A DNA stretch of 64,000 bases from JADKBO01 sp965230345 (GTDB lineage: Bacteria; Bacteroidota; Bacteroidia; Chitinophagales; Saprospiraceae), in NCBI GenBank assembly GCA_965230345.1, contig CBDDKR010000002.1:930001-994000 (forward strand). The letters are read 5' to 3'. The notes beneath the pieces are model-generated. The model was given only the letters and a program-made list of their open reading frames with translations, was not told the origin of the DNA and did no database searches. This document shows, in pieces, positions 41,260-50,819 of the stretch (its first letter is position 1; each line of letters opens with the position of its first letter). The position numbers were made by a program, and so were the translations under genes.

Positions 41260-42654
41260 CTACATCTTTATAAATGATGCTGAAGGAAACCGGAATTTTT
41301 TCGAAGGCACTTCTATTTGTACGATTTTTATACCTTGACTCAAAGCGCTAATATTTATATGATTACCTGGATGATGCGACCAATACTCCATTTCTAAAGA
41401 ACCTAGAACATTATAAATATTGACCTTGTAAAGCCTTATTTCTTTTGGTACTTGCACCATCAAGTAATCATCTGCAGGATTAGGAAAGACCTTAACCTGA
41501 TAGTCACTAAGCACATCATATGTAGGTGAAACACAGAGTGATAAAATGGTATCTGGGTCGGAGCAAGAGGGTGCATTATTAGATAAATAATGGGGCTTAT
41601 CCAAGGCTAAATACTCACATATTGTCTTGCTTTGACAGTATGACAAACTATCGTTATTAAAAATAGAAATAGTGTCTAAACTTTCTGGATCAATATTGTC
41701 TAAGCCAGAAAGACTGGATAACTGCTTATTCTTTTGAATGTCAAGAAAAGTTTCAATTTTTCTCAACCCTGACAATGCATCTAATGATTTTAATGAGTTA
41801 TTTCTAAAAAGTGTAAAATCCCCAACTGATTTTAACCCTTCTAATCCTTTTAAGTTTTCTAAGGCATTGGTTCCAATATAAACACTGTTTTTAACAACTT
41901 GTAACTTTTCTAATCCTTCCAGATTCTTAATTTGAGGACAACCAGCAATATAGAATCCCCAAATAGAATCATGAATATTCGATAAATTCACTTTTGTTAG
42001 CTTATCACAATAGTAAATTTGGATATCCTTATATACTATACACTTATCTAGTCCATCTAGAGTTTCCAAATTTCTCTCTTCCCCAATGGTTAGGTCTTCT
42101 GAAATTTCTTTCAAACTTGTTAACTCACTAAAGTTTTTTAAACTATTATTGTTCCAAAGAAATAGTCTACCTATTTTGTTAATATTATGTAATCCATATA
42201 AACTATTAATATTATGTAATCTCTTTAAATCTAAAGTGCCTTTAACTTCATTAATTTTTTCTAATCCCGTAAAATCTTTAATTGGAAGTTCAACAAATGA
42301 CAAGTTATATTCGACCTTATGCAAATTGCTTAGTGGTTCTAAACTTGGAATTGGGCTACCGTGCACAGAAAAATCCGATACTACTTCTAGTTTATTAAAT
42401 CCTTCTAAAGAGGTTAAGTTTGAATTGAATGCTATTAGCGTTCTTCCGTGCATTTCTCTAATGTTAGAGAAAGCATGTAAATTGGTGACATCCTCAGTAA
42501 AGCTAATGATAAGATCTACATCCAATACTTCACAATTGGGATATTCTATTTTAAAACTATCTACTTGCTGTTGGTTGAAGAAATGAAGATCTTCCGTAGG
42601 GCATTGTCCATAAATGATGTTACAAGAAAATAATAAAAAGATAAATTTATGCAT
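41260..42654 (-). CDS. Secreted leucine-rich (receptor L-like) protein with T9SS sorting domain
   Basis: 464 residues: signal peptide (1-17), then about ten irregular leucine-rich repeats (residues 50-330, of the SLEGFNKLEVVSDFSV and LENLKGLEGLKSVGDF type), as in receptor L domains, a Cys-containing linker (about 340-370), and a type A sorting domain (YQVKVFPNPADDYLMV). The last residues (FPSASFIKM) are unlike the usual sorting end, although GIKIVQIEV fits. It is probably a surface binding protein. It sits between two copies of the hairpin repeat, which may mark insertion or rearrangement. Confidence 0.85.
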   Translation of the reverse strand: MHKFIFLLFSCNIIYGQCPTEDLHFFNQQQVDSFKIEYPNCEVLDVDLIISFTEDVTNLHAFSNIREMHGRTLIAFNSNLTSLEGFNKLEVVSDFSVHGSPIPSLEPLSNLHKVEYNLSFVELPIKDFTGLEKINEVKGTLDLKRLHNINSLYGLHNINKIGRLFLWNNNSLKNFSELTSLKEISEDLTIGEERNLETLDGLDKCIVYKDIQIYYCDKLTKVNLSNIHDSIWGFYIAGCPQIKNLEGLEKLQVVKNSVYIGTNALENLKGLEGLKSVGDFTLFRNNSLKSLDALSGLRKIETFLDIQKNKQLSSLSGLDNIDPESLDTISIFNNDSLSYCQSKTICEYLALDKPHYLSNNAPSCSDPDTILSLCVSPTYDVLSDYQVKVFPNPADDYLMVQVPKEIRLYKVNIYNVLGSLEMEYWSHHPGNHINISALSQGIKIVQIEVPSKKFRFPSASFIKM

Positions 42655-42773
42655 CGTTCAAGATTGTATATTACTAATAGTTGGCATAAGATACAACTTA
42701 TAATGCATAGTACTATTATTAATAACAAATCAACTTTCTATACATTACAAATTTTATCTCATCATTGTGAAAA

Positions 42774-43264
42774 TCAAGAATTTGATTCTTTTTTAGCGCT
42801 CTGTATCCGTAAATGTCTAAACAAAATTAGTTATTATCTTTTCTGGCTTGGCTCAGAAAAGAAGCAAAAGAGTTCAATTTTTTCTTACTCATCTTTGTCT
42901 TGATACAAAGAAGCAAAAATCAAGAGCTTCATTCATTTCTTAACGTTCGGTATCCATAAAATGTCTAAACGAAAAAAACTCGTCTGCGACTCAAACAGTT
43001 TTTCGTTCTATACGTCATTTTTGTATGGATTCCTCAGTAAAATGAATAGGCTCGATTAGCGTTGGAAGAAATTTTTTCTTATGGACTTCTTGCTTCAGAA
43101 TAAGAATCAAATGCTGTTTAAAAATCTTGAAGCCTTGGAAAGATTTTAGGTATTTAATTCTGGTTTCGACCGAAGAGAGAAAACTCCTTTGTAAGAAGGG
43201 TCTTTTCTTTTGTTTCGTTTTCTTTGGACAAGCAAAGAAAATGAATGAACTCAAACAGTTTTTC
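42774..43264. repeat. Hairpin-rich dispersed repeat, copy 2
   Basis: Two blocks match copy 1: 42774-42933 with 40735-40895, and about 43036-43264 with 40892-41122. Between them lie about 100 extra bases (42934-43035). The part 43003-43131 recurs again at 43258-43388, so the unit is modular. The hairpins are preserved despite base changes, for instance CTTTTCTG...CAGAAAAG at about 42838-42861, which suggests that structure matters. No intact gene lies inside. Confidence 0.68.
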
Positions 43265-43388
43265 GTTCTAAACGTCATTTTTGCATGGATTACTCACTAA
43301 AATGAATAGGCTCGATTAGAATTAGAATTAATTTTTTCACGTGGCTTCTTGCACCAATATAGGAATCGAATGCTGTTTAAAAACCTTT
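43250..43388. repeat. Partial third copy of the repeat
   Basis: Matches 43003-43131 (TTTTTCGTTCTA..., AATGAATAGGCTCGATTAG, ATGCTGTTTAAAA). It runs directly into the DinB remnant and shares weak similarity with it past the junction. Confidence 0.6.
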
Positions 43389-43693
43389 GAACCATTTGAC
43401 CGATTTGCCCAAATCAAGGGGAAAAATCCAAGACGATAGGTGAGCTCATAACGGAATTCAAGGCATTGCGAGCTCAAAACATTAAAAAATTAAAAGGGCT
43501 CCAAATACAGGATTTTCAATTGCAGCAAAAAGGAATTCATCCAGAGTTGGGTGAAGCAAGTTTAAAGGAACTTTTATCATCATGGGTTGTCCATAATTTA
43601 GGCCACCTATCCCAGATTTCAAGAGTAATGGCAAAGCAATATGAAGATGAAGTTGGGCCGTGGAAAGCTTATTTAGGAATTCTTAGCAGGTAA
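43389..43693 (+). pseudogene. C-terminal remnant of a DinB-family protein
   Basis: From 43400 a frame encodes KSKTIGELITEFKALRAQNI and, downstream, IHPELGEASLKELLSSWVVHNLGH and MAKQYEDEVGPWKAYLGIL. This is the C-terminal half of the DinB/YfiT-like four-helix metal-binding fold, with two of the usual His ligands (VVHNLGH). The preceding piece PFDRFAQIKGK is in another frame, so there is a frameshift near 43412-43427. The N-terminal half is replaced by the hairpin repeat. It is non-functional as it stands. Confidence 0.65.
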
Positions 43694-43744
43694 CTCTGTT
43701 TAAATTATTCTATCAAAATCAAATACAAAGATAGGGTTGAATCA

Positions 43745-45505
43745 TTACGATTGACCATCGTCAGCTTTGAGTTCGAGTCTTTTGATCAATTCTAATATTT
43801 TGGGGTTTTTTCGAGATAATTCTTGCATCGCTTCATTTCGAGTAAAATAAGTCTTGGTGACTTCTTCTTCTTTAATATGAGCAAATCTAGATTTGTCTAC
43901 AGTGATTTCAAGTGTAAGGTCCGGAGTCCCAAAGATTTCTCTAATTCCTTCCATCAATTTTGGTTCTTGATTTATAAAACCAAGTGCTACTTTAGAAGGA
44001 ACAAAAGCGATCAATTCTTTTCCTTTCAATTCTAGAATGACATTTTTCATGGCGGCTTGAAAACTGTTAGAATTGTGATTTTTTACATAGTTATTCCACT
44101 CTATTTGAACATTGTTCTGGGTAAGGTTGCCTTGAGCTTTTTCCTTTTCGAGTTCTTCGGCTTTAATCTTATTTTTTATACTCTCCAACTTATTTAAATT
44201 GGATCGACCAATTCCAAGTGACATGGAAGGCTTGGTATTACTTGATGGCTTTTTAAGTGATTCCGTACTTTTTACCTCTGGTGCATTTGCTTTTGGCAGA
44301 GCATCTTCTGTATTTTTCTGAGGCAATGCATTTGTAGAATCTTCTACCTTAGGCTGGTTTGTAGGATTTTTTTTTTCTTGACTTTCTGGTTGGAAAATCT
44401 CTCTTTGTTTTAAATCGTTGAGGTAAGTTAGTTTCGCAAGGGCTAACTCCAATTGCAACCGCTTATTTGTTGCCCTTGGCAGACTTAAATCACAATTGTT
44501 TAGAATGTTCAAGGAGGATAAAATAAAACCCTCTTTAAGCAAAGAGGCTTGATTATAATATCTCTTCTTTAAATCATCACTACCTTCCATTAAATGGATC
44601 GTTTGGCTATTCGTACTTACCAATAAGTCCCGTAAATGCTTAGATAAACCTTGGACGAAAATGTCAATTTCAAAGCCATTTTTAACCACATCATCTAACA
44701 ATAGAAGTACGTTTGTCAAATCTGCTTTTACGCAGGCATCAACCGTTCTGAAGAAGTAATCGTAATCTAGAATATTCAGATTTTGAACTACATCTTGATA
44801 AGAAATATGACTTCCTGAAGCACTTGCAACCTTATCGTAAATGGATAAGGCATCTCTCATGGCACCATCTGCTTTTTGGGCAATTTGAAACAAAGCTTCA
44901 TCATCTGCTTCTCTGTTCTCTTTAGCACAAATTCGCTTAAGTTGATCGACGATATCTACAGGCTGGATTCGCTTGAAATCAAAAATTTGACATCGAGAAA
45001 GAATCGTAGGAAGAATCTTATGTTTTTCAGTAGTTGCCAAAATAAAAATGGCATAAGGTGGTGGTTCTTCCAATGTCTTTAAAAAAGCATTAAATGCTTG
45101 AGTTGAAAGCATGTGAACCTCATCTATGATAAAGACCTTATGACTTCCTTGTTGGGGTTGAAATCGAACTTGTTCAATCAAGTTTCGAATGTGTTCAACA
45201 CTGTTGTTTGAAGCAGCATCTAGTTCAAAAATATTGAAAGATGCGTTGTCATTGAAAGACACACAAGAGCTACAAGTATTGCAGGGCTCTTTATTTTCTG
45301 AAGGATTCTGACAATTGATAACCTTTGCTAGTATCCGAGCACATGTAGTTTTACCAACACCCCTAGGTCCACAGAATAAAAAGGCATGTGCCAACTTATC
45401 TGTCTGTAATGCATTTTTTAAGGTCTGAGCAACATGATTCTGCCCAACTACTTCGTCGAAAGTGGTTGGTCTATATTTTCGTGCAGAAACAACAAATTGA
45501 CTCAA
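43745..45505 (-). CDS. dnaX: DNA polymerase III subunit gamma/tau
   Basis: 586 residues. Clamp-loader ATPase features: GPRGVGKTTCARIL (Walker A), a four-Cys zinc module (CQNPSENKEPCNTCSSC), FIIDEVHMLS (Walker B), and LSRCQIFDFKRI (SRC). Residues 370-440 are a proline/lysine-rich linker, and 450-586 the tau-specific C-terminal region that contacts polymerase. It loads the sliding clamp at the replication fork. It is downstream of the DinB remnant on the opposite strand. I did not see a slippery sequence for a programmed frameshift. Confidence 0.95.
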   Translation of the reverse strand: MSQFVVSARKYRPTTFDEVVGQNHVAQTLKNALQTDKLAHAFLFCGPRGVGKTTCARILAKVINCQNPSENKEPCNTCSSCVSFNDNASFNIFELDAASNNSVEHIRNLIEQVRFQPQQGSHKVFIIDEVHMLSTQAFNAFLKTLEEPPPYAIFILATTEKHKILPTILSRCQIFDFKRIQPVDIVDQLKRICAKENREADDEALFQIAQKADGAMRDALSIYDKVASASGSHISYQDVVQNLNILDYDYFFRTVDACVKADLTNVLLLLDDVVKNGFEIDIFVQGLSKHLRDLLVSTNSQTIHLMEGSDDLKKRYYNQASLLKEGFILSSLNILNNCDLSLPRATNKRLQLELALAKLTYLNDLKQREIFQPESQEKKNPTNQPKVEDSTNALPQKNTEDALPKANAPEVKSTESLKKPSSNTKPSMSLGIGRSNLNKLESIKNKIKAEELEKEKAQGNLTQNNVQIEWNNYVKNHNSNSFQAAMKNVILELKGKELIAFVPSKVALGFINQEPKLMEGIREIFGTPDLTLEITVDKSRFAHIKEEEVTKTYFTRNEAMQELSRKNPKILELIKRLELKADDGQS

Positions 45506-45830
45506 TTCAGATACTCCATTTGGTAGAGCACAAAAATAGATTATTATTTCTTAAAGTCTAATAATTTTACTCCAGAGATGATTTTAACCAACTGTTTTAT
45601 TCTCTAAGTATTTAGAATACTGAAGTGATTAATTGATTTGTATAGCATTGAAATCCAATACTCCAGCTTTTTTTGACCTATAGCTGCAGCCTACATATTA
45701 GTGAAGAGTATTGTCTTGTAAATCAGACATATTCAACAGATACCTAAAAGACATTTTTTTCAATTCACCTTAAATTTATAAAATGAATCCATTGTTGATG
45801 GATATAGTTTAGTATTATTATAATCTATAA
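45506..45830. other. Intergenic gap; possible degenerate repeat
   Basis: 325 bases without a gene. A stretch at 45617-45660 shares two short blocks (TACTGAAGTGATT and CATTGAAATCCAAT) with the inverted-repeat element at 59668-59833, so it may be a decayed relative. Confidence 0.35.
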
Positions 45831-46607
45831 TTACTTCCTTTTTTTCCTTGACTTTCGCCGTAGTTTTCTTTTCCCTTTAATACGAAGAAATCCACCAATC
45901 GTTATGGATTCTCCTGGATCAATTAACGGACTTTTTTTAGCAAGCATTTTGCTAGCTTGAATATAAAGACCAACAGATTTATACACAATACGATAATATA
46001 GGTTGATTTCTGGATAAATAGTTGGTGCAAAGCTTTTCATATTTTCTAAATCAGTATAATCTTCATCATAAATAGGTGTATCATAGTATACCTTATAATA
46101 GTCAACAAGATTTAGCTTTAATCCGCCTCCGAACTCCGACCATTTATAACTTAGATTATAGGATCCTTGTAAAAAGTATTTAACGGAGTTGATGATTCTG
46201 TGATTATAATCGTTGTAATAATTATTTTGGATGCCAATGTATAAGTCGTAATATACTTGAAATGTACTCTTTTTCCTTTTTCTTCCTCTACGAAAATGTC
46301 CATTAGAATTGTAAAGACCAACAGCAAAGGATAATGAAACCTGATCATCATAATCATATTCTAACTCGTCATTATGATAACCCAATGTAAAAGCGAGCGC
46401 GAAATGATTTACTGGGCTATAAGAAACAAAAGTGTTGAGTTTCCAATGATCACGAGATTCGATGTTGGCATCAAAGTTCATTTGTTTACGGGCACATAAA
46501 GCAAAAAAGCTTTGTGTTTCCACTTGAAACCTAAAATTAGGTTTTTCTTGAGCCTGAATTTCAAAACCTACACTTAGAAGTATAAGAAAAACAACTACCT
46601 TTTTCAC
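45831..46607 (-). CDS. Tandem outer-membrane barrel paralog 1
   Basis: 258 residues with a signal peptide (1-19). Twelve or so amphipathic strands follow, with conserved blocks shared by the next three genes: FRFQVETQSFFALCARKQ, YSPVNHFALAF, YYDLYIGIQ, VKYFLQGSYNLSYKW, GGGLKLNLVDYYKV, FAPTIYPEINLYYRI and GLYIQASKM. The tail is unusually basic (KGKRKLRRKSRKKRK), which the paralogs lack. It is probably an outer-membrane barrel; I recognise no named family. First-order function unknown. Confidence 0.75.
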   Translation of the reverse strand: MKKVVVFLILLSVGFEIQAQEKPNFRFQVETQSFFALCARKQMNFDANIESRDHWKLNTFVSYSPVNHFALAFTLGYHNDELEYDYDDQVSLSFAVGLYNSNGHFRRGRKRKKSTFQVYYDLYIGIQNNYYNDYNHRIINSVKYFLQGSYNLSYKWSEFGGGLKLNLVDYYKVYYDTPIYDEDYTDLENMKSFAPTIYPEINLYYRIVYKSVGLYIQASKMLAKKSPLIDPGESITIGGFLRIKGKRKLRRKSRKKRK

Positions 46608-46655
46608 ACTTGGGGTCTTTTTTGTAATTATGATCGCAAAAATAGAAAAATAATA

Positions 46656-47390
46656 CTAGAGCAAAGCAGCATGCAATCGACCAAAAGCTCCAATACTAAT
46701 GGAAGAGTTTGCTTCAAAAAGTGTTTTGGATTTAGACAAAACTTTGGTTGATTGAATATAGACCGATACTGGACCAAAATTCAAGTTAAATCCGATATTT
46801 AACTCTGGATAAACAATAGGACTAAATTCACGGATATCATCGACAAATCTATAGTACAAATAAGGATGGTTGGATTTTATTTTATAATAATCTGCTATGT
46901 TTAATTTTACTCCAGCATTTAGTTCCACCCATTTATAGAGATAATTACAAGAACCTTGTAAAGAGTATTTAATTTTATGGATATTCAACCCATCTGATAA
47001 GTGAGTGTAGCGTTTCACCTCAGTACCTAGGTAAAGATCGTAATAAAACCCTTTGAGTTTTGTAAGTGGTTTTTCTAGATTAATAGAAGAATTAAAGTAA
47101 CCAATTGCCAATCCTATTCCAATTTCATCATCCACTTCATCTATCCTTTGTTGTAAACTATACGTTAGAGCTAGCCCTAGATTATTAATAGGACTGAAAG
47201 CAGCAAAACCTCTAATGAGTAATGGGTCTCTTTTGGTCTCTAGTGTACCGTTATAAACCAGTTGTTTTTTCGTATACAACGAATAAAAATTTTGCCCTTC
47301 TACTTGAAATCGATGAAGAGGTTTTGACTGTGCTTGAATTATATTACTATAAAAGATAAGGGCAACTATTAGTAGTAAAGTCTTTTTCAT
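46656..47390 (-). CDS. Tandem outer-membrane barrel paralog 2
   Basis: 244 residues, signal peptide (1-20). Shares with its neighbours the N-terminal LHRFQVEGQNFYSLYTKKQL block, FSPINNLGLAL, FYYDLYLGTEVKRY, IKYSLQGSCNYLYKWVEL, LNIADYYKI and VSVYIQSTKVLSK. It starts 7 bases after the end of paralog 3, and paralog 1 starts 48 bases further on, so the four form one transcript. Divergence at about 30-40 percent by eye suggests old duplications. Confidence 0.75.
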   Translation of the reverse strand: MKKTLLLIVALIFYSNIIQAQSKPLHRFQVEGQNFYSLYTKKQLVYNGTLETKRDPLLIRGFAAFSPINNLGLALTYSLQQRIDEVDDEIGIGLAIGYFNSSINLEKPLTKLKGFYYDLYLGTEVKRYTHLSDGLNIHKIKYSLQGSCNYLYKWVELNAGVKLNIADYYKIKSNHPYLYYRFVDDIREFSPIVYPELNIGFNLNFGPVSVYIQSTKVLSKSKTLFEANSSISIGAFGRLHAALL

Positions 47391-47397
47391 AGATGAT

Positions 47398-48144
47398 TTA
47401 TTTGGTGTCTATAGTTTTACGCTTTGAAGTATCAAAATAAAGACTACCGCCAATTGCGCCAGTTAAATGAGGGTGAATTAATCGATTTCCATTGCTTCTT
47501 CTGAACATTTTGGTCAATTGAATATAGATGGCTGCCTTGTTTTTCTTGAATCGGAAGTTAAAACTGAATTCAGGATAGAAAATAGGCTGAAACGAATTCA
47601 CCTCTTCAATGGTTTTATATGTATCATTGCTTATAAAAGTATAATGCTTGACATTTACACTAGAGTAGTCCGCTATATTTAGTTTTAACCCTAAGCCTAT
47701 GTTGAGTACTTTATAACTATAATTCAAAGAACTTTGAAGATAATATTTAAACTGATGAAGAATGATTTCTTCGGTTGCAAAACGTTTCTTTTCTATACCC
47801 AAATAGATGTCATAATAAGAAAAGGATTCATTTTTAATATCGTCGGTTTTTAGGTGATTAAAGTATCCAAGAGCGAATCCAAATGAAGAACTACCACCTT
47901 CTTCAAACCACCTACTCTTCGCATCCAAAGTTACAGCGGCACTAAAATTCTGAATAGGTGAATAAACCGCAAAAGCATCCATTAGCATAGGTGATAAATG
48001 CGCATTTAAGTCTAAGGCTAACTGATAAGGTTTGGTTGCCGAAAAAAAATTCTGTGGATCAGATTGAATTCTATATAAACTATAGGACTGAGCAAATAAA
48101 TTAATAGAACCAAAAATAAGGAATATGAGAATCGTATTTTTCAT
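47398..48144 (-). CDS. Tandem outer-membrane barrel paralog 3
   Basis: 248 residues, signal peptide (1-18). Shared blocks: LYRIQSDPQNFFSATKPYQLALD, YSPIQNFSAAVTL, YYDIYLGIEKKRF, FKYYLQSSLNYSYKV, GLGLKLNIADYSS and FQPIFYPEFSFNFRF. It has a loop sequence of its own around residues 170-185. It is the third in the transcript order, 25 bases after paralog 4. Confidence 0.75.
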   Translation of the reverse strand: MKNTILIFLIFGSINLFAQSYSLYRIQSDPQNFFSATKPYQLALDLNAHLSPMLMDAFAVYSPIQNFSAAVTLDAKSRWFEEGGSSSFGFALGYFNHLKTDDIKNESFSYYDIYLGIEKKRFATEEIILHQFKYYLQSSLNYSYKVLNIGLGLKLNIADYSSVNVKHYTFISNDTYKTIEEVNSFQPIFYPEFSFNFRFKKNKAAIYIQLTKMFRRSNGNRLIHPHLTGAIGGSLYFDTSKRKTIDTK

Positions 48145-48169
48145 AACATAAGGTTTTTAAGTTCAATGA

Positions 48170-48904
48170 TTATTCTGCATTTACATCCTTAATTTTTGAA
48201 GAATAAAAGTTAAAAAATCCTCCAATTCTGAATGATAAATTGGGATATAAAAGAGGCTTGCGAGCTGCAAAGAGTTGGGTCATTTGAAAGGTTAATCCAC
48301 CACCTGGCAATCGATACCTTCCGATAAGACTAATTTCTGGATATATAATAGGCTCAAAGTCCCTGAATTCAACAAATTTTTTTGAAATTTCATTGTCTTC
48401 AGAATTTCTAAAAAGTACGTTTGTAATGTTGGTATAATTTAACTTCATGGCGATTCCATATTCCATATATTTATCTTGGAAATAGAATGCACTTTCTAAA
48501 TAGTACTTTAGGTTGCTTATTTTGATGTCTTCTGATGAATAAATGCCTTTTTCAACTCCTAAGTAAACTTCATAATGTGGACCGTAGTATTTGCCTTTAG
48601 ACTCATAATATGCTACGTGCGATTGGTAAAGCCCAATTCCTCCACCAAAGTATACTTGGTTTTCTAAGGATCGTACATTTGAAAAAACACCAATATTTTT
48701 AATAGGGCTATAGGATAATGTCAAATTTGAATGACTAAAGTTGAAGGTCGTCCCTACGTCTAAATTCCATTGATAAGCTTCTTCCAAAGAAATACAACTG
48801 GGGTGAAGAGCTCTAAGACCATATTTATATAACGAGTGTTCTTGAGCTTTGCAAAGGGTAAATAATAGACACCATATTGCAGGTAGAATAATTAATTTTT
48901 TCAT
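48170..48904 (-). CDS. Tandem outer-membrane barrel paralog 4
   Basis: 244 residues, signal peptide (1-20). It is the first gene of the group in transcription order. Shared blocks are HSLYKYGLRALHPSCISLEEAYQWNLD, YSPIKNIGVFSN, HYEVYLGVEKGIY, LKYYLESAFYFQDKYMEYGIAMKLNYTNIT and FEPIIYPEISLIGRYRL. It is the most divergent copy. A divergent plus-strand membrane gene begins 107 bases upstream. Confidence 0.75.
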   Translation of the reverse strand: MKKLIILPAIWCLLFTLCKAQEHSLYKYGLRALHPSCISLEEAYQWNLDVGTTFNFSHSNLTLSYSPIKNIGVFSNVRSLENQVYFGGGIGLYQSHVAYYESKGKYYGPHYEVYLGVEKGIYSSEDIKISNLKYYLESAFYFQDKYMEYGIAMKLNYTNITNVLFRNSEDNEISKKFVEFRDFEPIIYPEISLIGRYRLPGGGLTFQMTQLFAARKPLLYPNLSFRIGGFFNFYSSKIKDVNAE

Positions 48905-49011
48905 AGTTTCGTTCGATTTATTATTATCAAAGTTAATAAAAAGAAATTAGTGATGCCATGTATTATCATTTAGTCCTTTTCGAAAGAATGATATCTTTAC
49001 AAGGCTAGAGA

Positions 49012-49707
49012 ATGAAAAAACATGTTAAATACTGGTTACTTCCTACCTCATTGATTTTGATAATGATGAGTATCTATTTCCTAGATATTTGGGGTTATTC
49101 TTTCCTAATATCACCAAATATTAATAGAGAGTTTGGACTCTTGGAAAATGCCCAATTGCTCTTATTGATATCGTCCTTTGTTGTATTCTTTAAAACTAAG
49201 AATAGTGTCGGACGTGGTATTGAAACCTACCTTTTTTACTTTGTTCTTTTGGGAATTGCTTTCCTTATTTTAGAAGAAATGGATTATGGTATTCATTTTT
49301 ATGAATGGTTAACATTACCAGAATACAACATGTATGAAACGAAGATTAAAACACGCAACATTCATAATCAAGGAGAACTGTTGAAGTGGATTAAATGGTT
49401 TTCGTACTTATGCCTCATTGTTGTATTTGTATTCTTACCATATAAAGGACAGTTTTTAAACAGAATAAAGTGGATAAAACCATTTGTTCCTTCTAAACTT
49501 TTTGTTTTTACTATTCTATCAATGATCATATGCAATCAATTTGCCCTTTATATGGATCAGAACTTAAAAGAACCTAACATTTATTCTTTAGATGGTAATG
49601 TCTCTGAATTTGAAGAGCTCTTTATTTATTATATAGGGTTTCTCTATACCCTTGATGTAACCAATGAGTGGAAAAAATCTAGAAAAGCAGGAAATCTACT
49701 CAATTAG
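49012..49707 (+). CDS. Polytopic membrane protein, unknown function
   Basis: 231 residues with about six membrane helices. It has a conserved-looking charged pattern: FGLLENAQLLLLI, LEEMDYGIHFYEW, IHNQGELLKW and SEFEELFIYYIGF. The same order of acidic, EE-x3-G, NxHN and E-x2-E motifs occurs in a widespread group of uncharacterised membrane proteins. Function unknown. Its 3' end overlaps the pirin gene by 12 bases in convergent orientation. Confidence 0.7.
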   Translation: MKKHVKYWLLPTSLILIMMSIYFLDIWGYSFLISPNINREFGLLENAQLLLLISSFVVFFKTKNSVGRGIETYLFYFVLLGIAFLILEEMDYGIHFYEWLTLPEYNMYETKIKTRNIHNQGELLKWIKWFSYLCLIVVFVFLPYKGQFLNRIKWIKPFVPSKLFVFTILSMIICNQFALYMDQNLKEPNIYSLDGNVSEFEELFIYYIGFLYTLDVTNEWKKSRKAGNLLN

Positions 49708-50553
49708 AATTCCCATTTTTCCCATTTGATAATCCCGAAGAGCTTCAAGGATTTCAGTATTTGTATTCATTACATATGGACCATAAGATACTATAGGTTC
49801 ATTATGTGCTAATCCAGAAATGATCAGAATTTTGGCATTTTGGCGTGCTTCAATGTTGATCAATCCTCCTTCATTTTCAAATACGACAATATGCTTTTCC
49901 TCCAATGTATAGTTCGAATTGATGGTAACATCTCCTTCTAGTAGGTATAATGCTGAGTTATAATTAGTAGGAAGTGTTAATTGGTGTGAAAACCCTTCCT
50001 CAATTTTAAGCATTGCAGTAATATGGGAAGAAGGTGCAGGACCGGATAACCCAGAAAGTTCTCCTGAAACAACCCTCAATTCCACACCATCAGTGTTGAA
50101 CAAAGGAATTTTTTCTGCATCTAATGGAACATATGATGCTGGAGTCATTTTCTTGTCTGAAGCCAGATTTAACCACAATTGTATTCCCTGAAGCCTTCCT
50201 CCAGATTCTGTTAATTTTTTTGGAGATTTTTCACTATGAATGATCCCTTTTCCAGCGCTGATCCACTGTACTCCATCTTTTTCGACAACGTGGTGATTTC
50301 CCAATGAGTCTTTATGCTCGACAGCACCTTCAAAAACAAAGGTTATCGGACAAAACCCTCGATGCGGGTGGGGAGGAACATAAAACCCTCTTTGATTAGG
50401 ATTTAATGATATATCAAAGTGATGTAACAAAATAAAAGGGTCTAGGTTTACCAATTCTTCTTGTGGAAAAGCTTGATTGATTTGATCTTCACCCAATGAA
50501 ACCAATATATTGGATAGTATGCGTTTGACCGATCTGTATTTTGCATCTTTCAT
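49696..50553 (-). CDS. Pirin-family protein (bicupin)
   Basis: 285 residues. The cupin metal site of pirin is present: FYVPPHPHRGFCPITFVFEGAVEHKDSLG, with further ligands in GKGIIHSEKSP (His and Glu). The second cupin half (about 180-285) is weaker, as usual. Bacterial pirins are metal-binding proteins, some with quercetin 2,3-dioxygenase activity. It shares 12 bases at the 3' end with the convergent membrane gene. The function in the cell is not determined. Confidence 0.9.
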   Translation of the reverse strand: MKDAKYRSVKRILSNILVSLGEDQINQAFPQEELVNLDPFILLHHFDISLNPNQRGFYVPPHPHRGFCPITFVFEGAVEHKDSLGNHHVVEKDGVQWISAGKGIIHSEKSPKKLTESGGRLQGIQLWLNLASDKKMTPASYVPLDAEKIPLFNTDGVELRVVSGELSGLSGPAPSSHITAMLKIEEGFSHQLTLPTNYNSALYLLEGDVTINSNYTLEEKHIVVFENEGGLINIEARQNAKILIISGLAHNEPIVSYGPYVMNTNTEILEALRDYQMGKMGILIE

Positions 50554-50819
50554 TCTAATAATGTTTAAAATATTTATAATTCACAATTGTTATAACAAGT
50601 ATTATGGGCTAAGTGTTTAATCTCCATTGTGCAATAGGTTTTTGGGCGAATAAACGGATATTAATCGTTGTTCTGTGACGAAGTAGATATCACCTACCTA
50701 GAATCGGGATTAAGGAAGAAAGAATGAAATCATTTGCTATACCAAATGACTTATTCCTATTTAAGTTGTTGTATTTTCAAGCTTCCTAATTCTAATACGA
50801 TAAATCATAAAAGGAAATA

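Noticed and set aside
43335..43345. CACGTG core at about 43338 as a third parS site
   Set aside because: The flanks do not match TGTTnCACGTGnAACA, so it is only the common six-base core.
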